Source: Nocardioides jejuensis
GTDB lineage: Bacteria > Actinomycetota > Actinomycetes > Propionibacteriales > Nocardioidaceae
Length of the DNA stretch: 64,000 nt
Direction of reading: 5' to 3'
Assembly (NCBI RefSeq): GCF_004337475.1
Contig: NZ_SJZJ01000005.1
Coordinates: forward strand, 1-64,000
Shown here one piece after another: positions 49,974-60,100 of this stretch. Position 1 is the first letter of the stretch. Each line of letters opens with the position of its first letter. The position numbers and the translations under genes were made by a program. The notes under the pieces are model-generated. The model did no database searches. It was not told the origin of the DNA and saw only the letters and a list, made by a program, of their open reading frames with translations.

Positions 49974-51626
49974 TCACCTCGTGCACGCCCGTCCGGCATC
50001 GGTCGAGCCGGCGGTGCCGCGGCGCGCCTGGACGGCGATGCAGGTGGCGCCGTCGGGAAGGGCGGTCACGGTGGCACTGGTCTTGTCGGTGCGCTTCCAC
50101 TGCCGGGCCACGGCGCCGTTGCGCGAGACGACCTCGTACTGGTACCAGTCGCCCTTCTGCTCCCGGTCCCACGTGAAGGTGATCCGGTCGCCCTTGACCC
50201 CGGCGACGCGCACCGTCGGGTTGGCCGGATTCAGCTCGACGTTGACGTCGGCGGGGCTGGTGGCGCCCGGACCTTCGGTCAGGTTGACGCTCTGGGGTGC
50301 CTCGGTGTCGCCGCCGCGCGACAGGAAGGCCCCGATTGCCACGGCCGTCGCCAGGAGTGCAACGGCGCCTCCGATCGCGATCCAGCGACCGCCGTTGCCC
50401 GAGGTCGCGGGCTCGTCGGCGACGGGCGCCTCCGCGCGGGCCGGCCGTGCGGTCGTGGGTGCGGCGCCCGCCGGAGGCGTGGCGCGGACGGGGCGTGCCG
50501 CAGTCGGCGCCGCGCCGGTGTCTGCCCGGGCCGGCCGGGCAGTGGTGGGGGCCGAGCCGGTGTCGGCGCGGGTGGGGCGCCGTGCGGTCGGCGCTGCGCC
50601 CGAGGCGGGCTGCGCGGGAGCAGCCTGCACCGGGCTGGACGGTGTGAGGGGGACCCGCAGCGTGGTCCGCTCGGCACCCTCCGGCGTCGTCTCGGGAAGG
50701 GTCTGGGTCGGCGTCTGCGAGAACGGCTCGGCGCCCGAGGTCCGGACCGGGTCATGGCCGTGCTCGAGCACGACGATCTCGGTGCGGGCCAGGCGCAGCT
50801 CCTGCTCGACACGCTGGAGGTGGCGGGCGAGGTCCATGGCACTGCGCGGACGGTGCTCGGGCTTCTTGGCCATTGCCTGCGCGAGCAGTCGTTCGAGGCT
50901 GCTCGGCACGTCGGCCCGGCCGGTCATCGGCGGCTTGGAGTGGACGATCCGCGTGAAGAGCGCCCGCTGCGAGTTGTCGTCTCCCGGCATGCTGAACGGC
51001 GAGCGCCCGACCAGGAGATTCCACAGGGTGGCGCCGAGGGAGTAGACGTCGGAGGCCTGCGACCCGTTGGACGCGCCGGTCAGGACCTCGGGTGGCGACC
51101 ACGGCATGGAGACGCCGACGTTCTCCTCCTCCTCGGCCTCGCCGGGACGGCCGGCGATGCCGAAGTCGGTGAGACCGGGGACGCCGTACGAGCTGATCAG
51201 GACGTTCTGCGGCTTGATGTCGCGATGGATGATCCCCGCGCGGTGGGCGGTCTCGATCGCGCTGGCCAGCTGGATGCCCATCTTGAGTGCGTCGGGCACG
51301 GACAGCGGCTGCGCCTTGACGCGTTCGGCGAGGTCCGGACCGGGGTAGTACCGCATCTCCAGGTACGGGCGGCCGTCCGGAGCCGTGCCGGCCCCGAGCA
51401 CCGGAACGATGTACGGGTGCTCGGCGAGCTCGCCCATCGTGTCGGCCTCGGCGACGAACTGGGCCTGCTGGGCCGCGTCCATGATGTCGGCCTTGAGCAC
51501 CTTGACGGCGACCTGCATGCGCGGCCGCTGGCGCTCGTACAGGTAGACGTCGGAGAAGCCGCCGGAGCCGAGCTTGTGCTGGTAGTCCAGACCGGGGAGC
51601 TCCGGGCCCTGCTCGTCGGCGCTCAC
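49974..51626 (-). CDS. Transmembrane Ser/Thr protein kinase
   Basis: A 550-aa PknB-type receptor kinase. The kinase domain covers about residues 15-275: the glycine loop is GSGGFSDVYLY, the catalytic loop HRDIKPQNV, and the Mg-binding segment TDFGIAG. A Pro/Ala/Arg/Thr-rich juxtamembrane linker with several near-repeats (TTARPARADTG and similar) follows. A single transmembrane helix, WIAIGGAVALLATAVAIGAFLS, lies near 414-435. The outer ~115-residue domain resembles a fibronectin-III-like fold. The GTG start overlaps the FHA gene's stop (GTGA). It is co-transcribed with PP2C and FHA genes, forming a complete phospho-signalling unit divergent from the Ig-like surface proteins. Confidence 0.93.
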   Translation of the reverse strand: MSADEQGPELPGLDYQHKLGSGGFSDVYLYERQRPRMQVAVKVLKADIMDAAQQAQFVAEADTMGELAEHPYIVPVLGAGTAPDGRPYLEMRYYPGPDLAERVKAQPLSVPDALKMGIQLASAIETAHRAGIIHRDIKPQNVLISSYGVPGLTDFGIAGRPGEAEEEENVGVSMPWSPPEVLTGASNGSQASDVYSLGATLWNLLVGRSPFSMPGDDNSQRALFTRIVHSKPPMTGRADVPSSLERLLAQAMAKKPEHRPRSAMDLARHLQRVEQELRLARTEIVVLEHGHDPVRTSGAEPFSQTPTQTLPETTPEGAERTTLRVPLTPSSPVQAAPAQPASGAAPTARRPTRADTGSAPTTARPARADTGAAPTAARPVRATPPAGAAPTTARPARAEAPVADEPATSGNGGRWIAIGGAVALLATAVAIGAFLSRGGDTEAPQSVNLTEGPGATSPADVNVELNPANPTVRVAGVKGDRITFTWDREQKGDWYQYEVVSRNGAVARQWKRTDKTSATVTALPDGATCIAVQARRGTAGSTDAGRACTR

Positions 51627-53257
51627 GGCGTGACCTCGTAGCGGAGCGTCACGATGTCGGCGATGCCGATCTCGGCGCCGTTCTCGAGCTGGTAGTCCTC
51701 GTTGGCTCGCAGCTGCTGCGGCGAGCCGCCCGGCAGGGTGAGCGTGGTGCCGTTGGCAGTGCCGAGGTCGCGCACGATGACGTGCCAGCCGTCGAGCGTG
51801 ATGCGGGCGTGCTGGCGGCTGATCTCGCCGGAGTCTCCGACACGCAGCAGGTGCGGCCGCTCGGTCGTCCCTTCGGGCTCGAACGGTGCGCGGCCGAGCA
51901 CCGCGTCCTTGTCGAGCACCAGTCGGTCGCCGTTGGCCAGGACGAGTGCGCCGAGCGCGGGCCGCGGAATCTGGCGCGGCTCCTGGTTGTCGGACACCGG
52001 CTTTCCGCAGAGGCGACAGGTCGGCTCATGGGCCGGCGTGGGGTGGCCCGCGGGGCAGTCGATCGCCAGCACGCTCGGGCCGACGATGCCGGCAGAACCG
52101 AGCTCCTTGAGCAGGTCGGCGCGACTGAGCGTCTGCTGCTCACGTGCCGACGGCTCGGATGGCTCGGACGCCGGCGTGGTGGCGGGTGCTGCCGCGGGAC
52201 GTGGTGCTGGGGGCGGCGTGGGTCGCTCCGGTGTCTGGTACGCCGGGGCCGGCCGCGCCTCCGCGGGCGCCGGGGTCCAGCTGCCGCTGAGCCACGGAAC
52301 GCCGTCGATGAGCCCGCTGCCCGCACCCGCCGGTGCGGCGGGTGCTGCCGGGGGCGCATCGGCGGGGTCCGCCTCCGCGTCCGGCTCTGCCGCCGGTGCG
52401 TCATCGGAGTCGGTGGTCGCGGCGTCGTCGGCCTTCCAGACGGCCGTCATCGAGGTCGCGGGCATCGGGGCAGCGGACTCCTCGACCGGCGGCTCCGCGA
52501 TCACGGGCTCCCTGGACGCGGCGTCCTCGGTCATCTGCGCGAGCAGCGCATCGCGATCGGAGGTGTCCGACGTGAGCAGCGCGTGGAACGTCTGCGCGCG
52601 AGCGGCGAGCGGATCGGCCTCCTCGACGGGCTCCTCGACTGGCTCCGCTGCCGGGACGTCGTCGGCGGGCGCTGCCTCGACGTCAGGGTGCTGAGGGGCG
52701 GCGCTGTCCGTGGCTTCAGCAGGTGCTGAGGTCGGCGCGACAGGTTGGGTGACCGCGTCCGGCGCGGGCGTCGCCGCTGTATCGGCGGGCGCGGCCGCCG
52801 GGGCTGGCGCATCGGCCGTCGCGTCGAGCGTCACCGTCACTGCGCCGGCTGCGGTGACCCCCACGTGCAGCGGCAGCTGTACGGCGGTACCGACGCCGGC
52901 GTCCGCGCGCAGGACCAGTGACGTCACTGCCTGGAGCGTCACGTCGGACCACGTGCCTCCCGGGGTGGAGCCGAGCGTGACCGGCGCGCCGTCGACGATC
53001 GCCTCGACCACCGCGGGGTGGCGGACGACGAGGCGCGTCGTCGCGCCGTCCGTCGCGGCCACCGCGAAGGCTGGCATGGCGTCGAAGCCGTCGGCCAGCA
53101 GCAGCTGGAGCACGCCGTCGATCGCTGTCGCGGAGGCCGGGCGAAGGGCCTCCCAGAGCTGGGGGAGTCGCGGGTCGTCGATCCGGATGCCGGCGAGCAT
53201 CCGGGCGTTCTCGCCGCAGATCGCCACGGCCTCGCCGGGCGTGAACGTCGTCGTCAT
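51623..53257 (-). CDS. Large FHA-domain protein with zinc-ribbon-like motif
   Basis: A 544-aa protein. The N-terminal ~150 residues form an unidentified domain (LQLLLADGFDAMPAFAVAA and so on). A long Ala/Pro/Glu/Asp-rich disordered middle spans about 150-380. Then CPAGH and CRLCG (about 395-415) look like a zinc ribbon. The C-terminal FHA domain (about 430-540) has LDKDAVLGRAPFEPEG, ISRQHARITLDGWHVIVRDLGTANGT and the conserved SRQHA and NGT motifs. FHA domains bind phosphothreonine, so it is a likely substrate/adaptor of the kinase encoded next. Its start overlaps the PP2C stop (ATGA). Confidence 0.88.
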   Translation of the reverse strand: MTTTFTPGEAVAICGENARMLAGIRIDDPRLPQLWEALRPASATAIDGVLQLLLADGFDAMPAFAVAATDGATTRLVVRHPAVVEAIVDGAPVTLGSTPGGTWSDVTLQAVTSLVLRADAGVGTAVQLPLHVGVTAAGAVTVTLDATADAPAPAAAPADTAATPAPDAVTQPVAPTSAPAEATDSAAPQHPDVEAAPADDVPAAEPVEEPVEEADPLAARAQTFHALLTSDTSDRDALLAQMTEDAASREPVIAEPPVEESAAPMPATSMTAVWKADDAATTDSDDAPAAEPDAEADPADAPPAAPAAPAGAGSGLIDGVPWLSGSWTPAPAEARPAPAYQTPERPTPPPAPRPAAAPATTPASEPSEPSAREQQTLSRADLLKELGSAGIVGPSVLAIDCPAGHPTPAHEPTCRLCGKPVSDNQEPRQIPRPALGALVLANGDRLVLDKDAVLGRAPFEPEGTTERPHLLRVGDSGEISRQHARITLDGWHVIVRDLGTANGTTLTLPGGSPQQLRANEDYQLENGAEIGIADIVTLRYEVTP

Positions 53258-54048
53258 CGCTCGTCCTCCAGGAAACGGGCACGCGGTCCGGTCGTGGCCA
53301 GCGCGGTGTCGTCTGCCAGCTCGGTGTCGGGCAGCCGCACCAGGACGGCGGTGACGTTGTCACGTCCGCCGGCCTCGACGGCAGCGGCCACCAGCCGGGC
53401 GGCGCCTGACTCGGGAGAGGCCGAGTCGCGGCCGATCTGCAGGATCGTCGCGTCGTCGAGCTCGTTGGTCAGGCCGTCGGAGCAGAGCAGGAAGGTGTCG
53501 CCCGCAGCCGGCGGGAAGATCCAGACATCGACCTCGGGAGCAGGATCCGAGCCGAGGGAGCGCGTCACGATGTTGCGGAGCGGGTGGATCCGGGCCTGCT
53601 CGTCGGTCAGGCGGCCGGCGTCGACGAGCTCCTGCACCTCGGAGTGGTCGTGCGTGAGCAGACGGATGCCGGTGTCGCTGAGGCGATAGACCCGCGAGTC
53701 GCCGACGTTGAAGACCAGCCAGTGCGGCGACCCGAAGTGGTCGATCAGCGCGATGCCGGTCAGGGTCGTGCCCATGCCGTCGTGCTCCGGGTTGGCCCGG
53801 GCGTCGGCGAGCAGGGCGGCGTTGGCCGCGACGACTGAGCGGCGCACGTCGTCGGCGGAGAGGTCGTGGCGTCCGGCGAGTGGGCGGAACGCGTCGATCG
53901 TGAGCCGGCTCGCGACGTCGCCGCGGGCGTGGCCGCCCATGCCGTCAGCCACCACGGCCAGGTGTTTCGCGGCCAGGCACGCGTCCTCGTTGAGCGCACG
54001 GACCGCACCGACGTGGGACGCCGCCCCCATCTCCAGCTGCACAGCCAC
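53254..54048 (-). CDS. PP2C-type Ser/Thr protein phosphatase
   Basis: A 264-aa metal-dependent phosphatase. Motifs visible are VADGMGGHARGDVAS, NVGDSRVYRL, CSDGLTNELDD and GGRDNVTAVLV, containing the metal-binding Asp residues. The N-terminus reads MGAASHVGAVRALNEDACLA. I chose the GTG at 54048 (with GGGAGAG upstream) because it leaves a typical PP2C domain; a longer frame is open. It is the first gene of the operon, overlapping the FHA gene. It probably reverses phosphorylation by the kinase of the operon. Confidence 0.92.
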   Translation of the reverse strand: MAVQLEMGAASHVGAVRALNEDACLAAKHLAVVADGMGGHARGDVASRLTIDAFRPLAGRHDLSADDVRRSVVAANAALLADARANPEHDGMGTTLTGIALIDHFGSPHWLVFNVGDSRVYRLSDTGIRLLTHDHSEVQELVDAGRLTDEQARIHPLRNIVTRSLGSDPAPEVDVWIFPPAAGDTFLLCSDGLTNELDDATILQIGRDSASPESGAARLVAAAVEAGGRDNVTAVLVRLPDTELADDTALATTGPRARFLEDER

Positions 54049-54135
54049 CTGCTCTCCCGTGATGCACCGCCAGTGGTGCGGATCCCCGTCATTGCATCGG
54101 GACAGACAGGCTTCCGCGATCACCCCGTCGACGTC

Positions 54136-54151
54136 TAGTCCAGTTGGACTA
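54136..54151. promoter_or_regulatory. Perfect palindrome in the promoter region of giant gene 1
   Basis: TAGTCCA-GT-TGGACTA spans the region between the divergent PP2C and Ig-like genes. It overlaps a -35-like TTGGAC (54144-54149), 17 nt before a conserved TTGCAT. In the second giant gene's upstream region the palindrome is degraded (TAGTCCG, then TTGACG), while the 17-nt spacing and the CGCACAAGGGGGA ribosome-site stretch are kept. Confidence 0.55.
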
Positions 54152-54190
54152 TATGTTGGCGCGAACTTGCATCGCACAAGGGGGACTTGG

Positions 54191-57100
54191 ATGCACTCTC
54201 GGGGTTTTCTGCGTCGTCATCGGGTGACGGTCGCGTCGTGGACGGCGCTCACCGTCGTCACTGGCGCACTGGTGGCGTACGCGGTCGCGTCCGACGGTTA
54301 CCCGGTGCACAAGGCCGAGCTCAACGACGGCGGGGTGTGGGTGACGAACCAGTCGATGGGTGCGGTCGGTCGGCAGAACGTGCCGGTCGCGCAGATCGAC
54401 GGCCGGGTCTTCGCCGGAGCTGCGTTCACCTCGAACCCGAGCCTCGACGTCCTCCAGGACGGGTCGGCCGTCATCTCGGTCAACCGCGCGACCCAGACCC
54501 TGATGCCGATCGATGCCGCGATGGCCGCCGGCCTCGACGAGGAGACCGTGTCCGCAGCAGGCGCGGCAACGCTGTTCGGTGGCGGCAGCGTCGGCAGCCT
54601 CGACCCGTCGACCGGCAAGCTGTGGGCCACGACCGTCGACCCCGACAGCGGAGCCGGCTCGCTCGCTGAGCTGGGTGCCGAGGCCGACCCCGTGGGCCGA
54701 GTGGGCGGTGGTGCGGTCGGCACGGCTGGCTCGGACGGCACGCTCTACGCGGCATCGGCGGACAGCGGAAACCTCCTGACGCTGCGTCGTACGCCGGACG
54801 GCCTGGGCTTCGAGAAGCCGACCTCCACGCGCGTCGACGCAGATCTGCCCGCCGCGCTGCACCAGATGTCGGCTGTCGGTGAGCAGCCGGTCCTGCTCGA
54901 CGACCAGGGCAACCTGGCCACGCCGGACCACGACCTGACCAACGTCGGGGACGGCGCACGACTCCAGCGGGAGGGGCGCTCGGCAGACGAAGTGGTGGTC
55001 GCGACCCCGGAGGCGCTCGTGGCCGTTGCCCTCGACGGCGCGTCCCGCCGCACGCTGGCGAAGGTAGATGCCGCGCAGTCGACGGCGGCCCCGGTCGTGA
55101 TGCCCAACGGCTGCACCTTCGGTGCCTGGGCGGCGGGCGAGGTCGGCACGCTGGCGTCTGCCTGCGGCGGCGCGAAGGCGTCGGTCAACACGTTCGACAT
55201 CAAGGACGGTGCTGAGCTGGTCTTCCGGGTCAACCGCAATCAGATCGTCCTCAACGACGAGAAGAGCGGCATGACCTGGACGGTCACCGACTCGGCGCCG
55301 CAGCTGATCTCGAACTGGGAGGCGTTCCGTCAGGAGACCTCGAAGAAGGACGACTCCAAGGCGCACAAGACCGAGGCGCAGACGACCCAGCCGCCGCAGG
55401 CGAACCCCGATGACCTGGGTGCTCGTGATGGCCGTACGACGGTGCTCAACGTCCTCGACAACGACCTGATCGCCTCCGACGGCATCCTGTCGATCGTCGA
55501 TGTCACGGGCGTGACCCGCGACGACGTCCACGTCCGGATCGCTCCTGATCGGCAGTCGCTGCTCGCGACGGTGGACCCGGGTGCGAGCGGGATCGCCAAC
55601 TTCCGCTACACGATCGACGACGGCACGGGGAAGAAGACCTCGCAGGCCGACGGAAAGGTCACCCTGCACGTCCGCACCGACGGTGGCAGCGGCAAGCCGG
55701 TCCTCCGCAAGCACGCGACGTCGCCGACGTACAGCGTGGCAGCCGGCAGCGTTGTCGAGTTCCCGGTGACGCCGGAGTGGCGCGATCCCACGTACGGCGA
55801 CCCGGTCGTCGTCCAGTCCGTTCGCAGTGCGGGGGACGTGGAAGTCAGCACGACCGCGCTCGGTCTCGTGCGGTTCGAGGCCCCGCCCGGCAGCAAGGGA
55901 GGCCTGCGCACCGTCAACTATCTGGTCAGCACGGGAGCGGAGACCGTTGCCGGCAAGGCGACGGTCGACGCCGTGCCGGCCGGGACGCGCACCGTCGCGC
56001 CGCAGGCGCAGCCGGACGTGGTCTCGGGTGAGGTGGGCGGTCCGATCACGGTGAAGCCGCTGGACAACGACATCCCGGGTGCGGATGGGTCCGATGCAGG
56101 TGCCCGCCTGACGCTCGCGGGGCGGGTTGCGCCGACGGGTGGACTCGGCGTGGACACCGACCTCGACTCGGGGCGGGTGACCGTCACGGGTGCTCGGCCC
56201 GGCACGTACTACCTCGACTATCGCGCCGGGTTCGGTGCCGCTGCGCGTGACCAGAGCAGGATCCGCGTCGACATCTCGCCGCGCACCGCAGACGGTCGGG
56301 CGCCTGTCGCATCGCCCGATGTGGCGGTGGTCCACGGGGTCTCGCCGATCACCGTCGACGTCCTCGCCAACGATGTCGATCCCCAGGGGCGGATGCTCGT
56401 GGTCCAGCACGCGGAGCCGTCGAGCCCGGACAGCCAGCTGGAGGTGGCCGTCATCGACGGTCGCTGGCTCCGGGTCAACGCGATCGATGGGGCGATGTCG
56501 CCGAAGAGCCAGTCGGTGACGTACACGATCAGCAATGGTGATGCGACGGCCGAGGGGTCGGTCAATGTGACGCAGCGCGATGCGTTGTCGGGTGCGGAGA
56601 ATGCGCCGATTGCTCAGACGGACCGGATCACGGTGCGTGCGGGCGACACGGCGGCTGCCCCGGTGCTGGACAACGACGCGACGCCGTCGGGTGATCCGGT
56701 GGGTCTGGTGCTGGATGCGTCGGTGGAGCCGATCGGCGAGCTGCGTGTCCTGCCGAAGGTCGGCGCGGCGTATGTGTCGGGTCGTCAGGTGCGGTACGTC
56801 GCTCCGGCCGACGTGAGCGGGCCGACGGATGTCGATGTGCAGTACGTCGTGGAGAACACCGGTGATCCGACGGCGGAGACGGCGATCGGGACGTTGAAGG
56901 TGCACATCACGCCGGCGCCGTCGGCGAAGAACCCGGACCTGGCCCCGACGCCGCGCGCGCTGGAGGGCCGTGTCGTGCAGGGCGACCTGGTGACGTTGAA
57001 GCTGCCGCCGACGGGGTCGGACCCGGACGGCGACTCGGTGGCGGTGACGGGTGTGGCCACGGCTCCGAAGTTCGGCCGGATCCTGGCGTTCGGTGCGAAC

Positions 57101-60100
57101 TCGTTGACCTATCAGGCCTACCCGGATGCCACCGGCACGGATGACTTCACCTACGAGGTGACCGACCCGTTCGGCGAGTCCGCCATCGGCCAGGTCCATG
57201 TCGGCGTCGTCGAGGCCGGCGCCCCGCAGGCGCCGGTGGCCGTCAACGACAGCTTCATCGCTGACCCGTCGCGCACGGTCGACGTCGACGCCCTGGCCAA
57301 CGACCTGCGTACGCCGGGGACCCGGGTGCGGATCCTTCCGCTGGAGCATGCGGGCGCCGGCGTACGACTGGGGAGCGAGGGTGGGCCGGTCAGTGTGGCT
57401 GCTCCGCCGCATGGTCAGAGCCGCAACGTCACGTACACGATCAGCAACGGCCTCGCGGAGTCCCGGGGAGTCGTGACCGTCGTCGGTCAGGATGGCTACA
57501 ACAACCCGCCGGTGACGCGCGATCTCTTCGCCAAGCCCAAGGCACACGCGGCCACCGTGACGGTCGATGTGCTCGCTGCGGTGCACGACGTCGACGGCCC
57601 CGAGGACGCGATGAAGCTGGATGCCGTGACCGGTGTCGAGTCCGCGACGGGAGAAGCCGGCCCGCGGATCCACGGCGGGTCCGTCGAGATTCCCGTCAAG
57701 GACGTCGCGCAGGTGCTGGCCTATCGGGTGCTGGATGACGAAGGTGCTGCGGCGGCGGGTGCGATCTACGTGCCGGCCAAGCCGACGGGCACGCCGTATC
57801 TGAAGCCGGGCGCGTCGATCGAGATGAAGCCGGGCTCGACGAAGGATGTCGACCTGAGCGATCTGGTCGAGGACCCCGAGGGCGACCCGGTGGTGCTGAC
57901 GACGGTCGACGGGATCGGCGCCTCGCCGGCCGAGCGGCTCACGGCCACGGGCAAGGACAAGGACACCCTGGAGCTGACCGCGACGAAGAGCGAGGGTCCC
58001 GGTTCGGTGGTCTTCGAGGTGTCCGACCGTGCCAAGCTGACCGACCCGGAGGCGCACACGGCGTTCATCTCGGTGCCGGTGCAGGTGGGCGACCTCAAGC
58101 CGGTCATCAACTGCCCCTCGATGCCCATCGACGTGCCGGAGGGTGGAGTCAGCAAGTCGATCGACATCGCCTCGGTCTGTCACGTGTGGACCAGCGACCC
58201 CCGCCAGGCCCGCGACCTGAGCTTCACGGCCGCGTGGAAGAAGCAGCCGACGGACGTCGACCTCGAAGGGTCGGGCCGGAGCGTCCAGCTCGTCGCCGGT
58301 GGGGGAGCGCGCCGTGGCGACACGGGAGTCGTGGCGCTCGCGGCCAAGGGGTATTCCGCGAGCGGAACGCTGCTGGTCCGTGTCGTCGCGCTGCCCGCTC
58401 CGAAGCTCGCGCCGATCCACCTGGACACCGAGGCCGGCAAGCCAGTCACCGTCGACGTCGACCAGTACCTGACCTCGCCACTGCCTCCGTCGTCCCGCGA
58501 CGTCAAGGTCATGAAGGTCGCGGCGCTCGCGGGCGCCTCGGCATCCAGCAGCGTCTCCGGGTCGGACCTGACGCTGTCGCCCCAGCCCGACACCGACGGC
58601 CTGATGCACTACCGGCTCGAGGTCAGCGACGTCGGCGGCAGCACCACGAGCGCTCGCCCGCGGGCAGCGGGTGACGTCACGCTGGCGGTCGTGGCGCGCC
58701 CTGATGCCCCGACCGGGCTCGTCGCGGGGCAGGAGATGCTCGCCAACACGGTCGCCCTGACCTGGCGTACGCCGGACAACAACGGCAAGCGCATCGATGG
58801 CTACGAGGTGCAGTACTCAGGCAAGACACACAACACCTTCCGCTGCTCCGGTACGCCGTGCCGGGTCACGGGCCTGAAGAACGGCGACCCGTACACGTTC
58901 AAGGTCCGCGCGCACAACGCCACCCAGCAGAACGGCGGCTGGTCGGAGTGGAGCAACACCGCGAAGGCGACCCCGGACGCGCTGACCGGTCCGCCGCTCG
59001 ACCCGACCGTCGTTCTGCAGCGGGACAACGCACTGACCGTGAAGTGGTCGCCCCCGGCCCCCTGTGACTGCTCCGACGTCCAGAAGTACCGGGTCACCTG
59101 GCCCGGCGGCGTCAGGGACCTGTCGGCTGCCACCCGCGAGACCACGGTGTCGGCTGCGAACGGCGACCCGATCACCGTGACCATCAAGGCGCTCAACAAG
59201 AAGGGCATCCAGACCAACGACGGGCCGTCCACCAGCGTCACCGGCACCGGCGCGGGCAGGCCTGCGATGCCGGCCACGCCTTCGCTCGCACCGGCCAACC
59301 GGCCCGGCAACGCGTCCAAGGCGATCAACGTGTCGTGGGCACCGGTCGGCGCCAACGGCCCGGGCCCGGCGTCGTACCAGGTCCAGCGCAGCAGCGGCGC
59401 CGGCACGACGATCGTGTGTGCCTGGACGACCGCGACGTCCTGCAACGACGAGGTGACCAACGACGGCACCGTCTACAGCTATCGGGTCCAGGCCAAGAAC
59501 GCCGAGGCTGACTCCCCGCGCGAGACGACGGCCGCCGGCAAGGCCACCCACATCTCCGACTGGAGCGGTGCCCGCTCGATCGAGGCATCCGCACCGCCCG
59601 CCGCGCCGAACCTCACGTCGGCCACGCCCACAGGGGCGAACAGGACGGTGGCGATCACCTTCGATGTCGGCGCCTCGCACGGCAAGAGCAACACCGTCAC
59701 CTGCTCGGCCAACGGTTCTTCGTGCGGCACCTGGACCTTCGCGAACGCCGGCCAGAGCGGCGTTCCGAAGACCATCACGGTGCCCTCGAACGGGTCCGCC
59801 ACCACGATCACGCTGAACGCCTGCAACGGTGGTTCGGCCAATCTCTGCGCGGGCTCCAACTCGCGTTCGGTGGTCGCCTACGGTCCGATCGGCAGCGTGT
59901 CGATCAATGCGACCCCGGACAGTCCGGCGGTCGGTGACCGGACGACCAACTGGTCGATCTCGGTCGATCCCAACGGTGCCCCCGTGCACTGGGTGGTCCG
60001 CAGCTCCGTCAACGGCGTCATCGCCCAGGGCAACTCTCAGAACGGGGCGTTCAACAAGTCCGGCGGCGAGACCCTCGGCTACTCCACCAACGTCACCTAC

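Noticed and set aside
54149-58609. 1486-aa open frame antisense to giant gene 1, and a similar 1121-aa frame at 60489-63854
   Set aside because: Both are shadows of the Ig-like coding sequence. They are Arg/His/Val-rich with no domain, and the two match only because their sense strands match.
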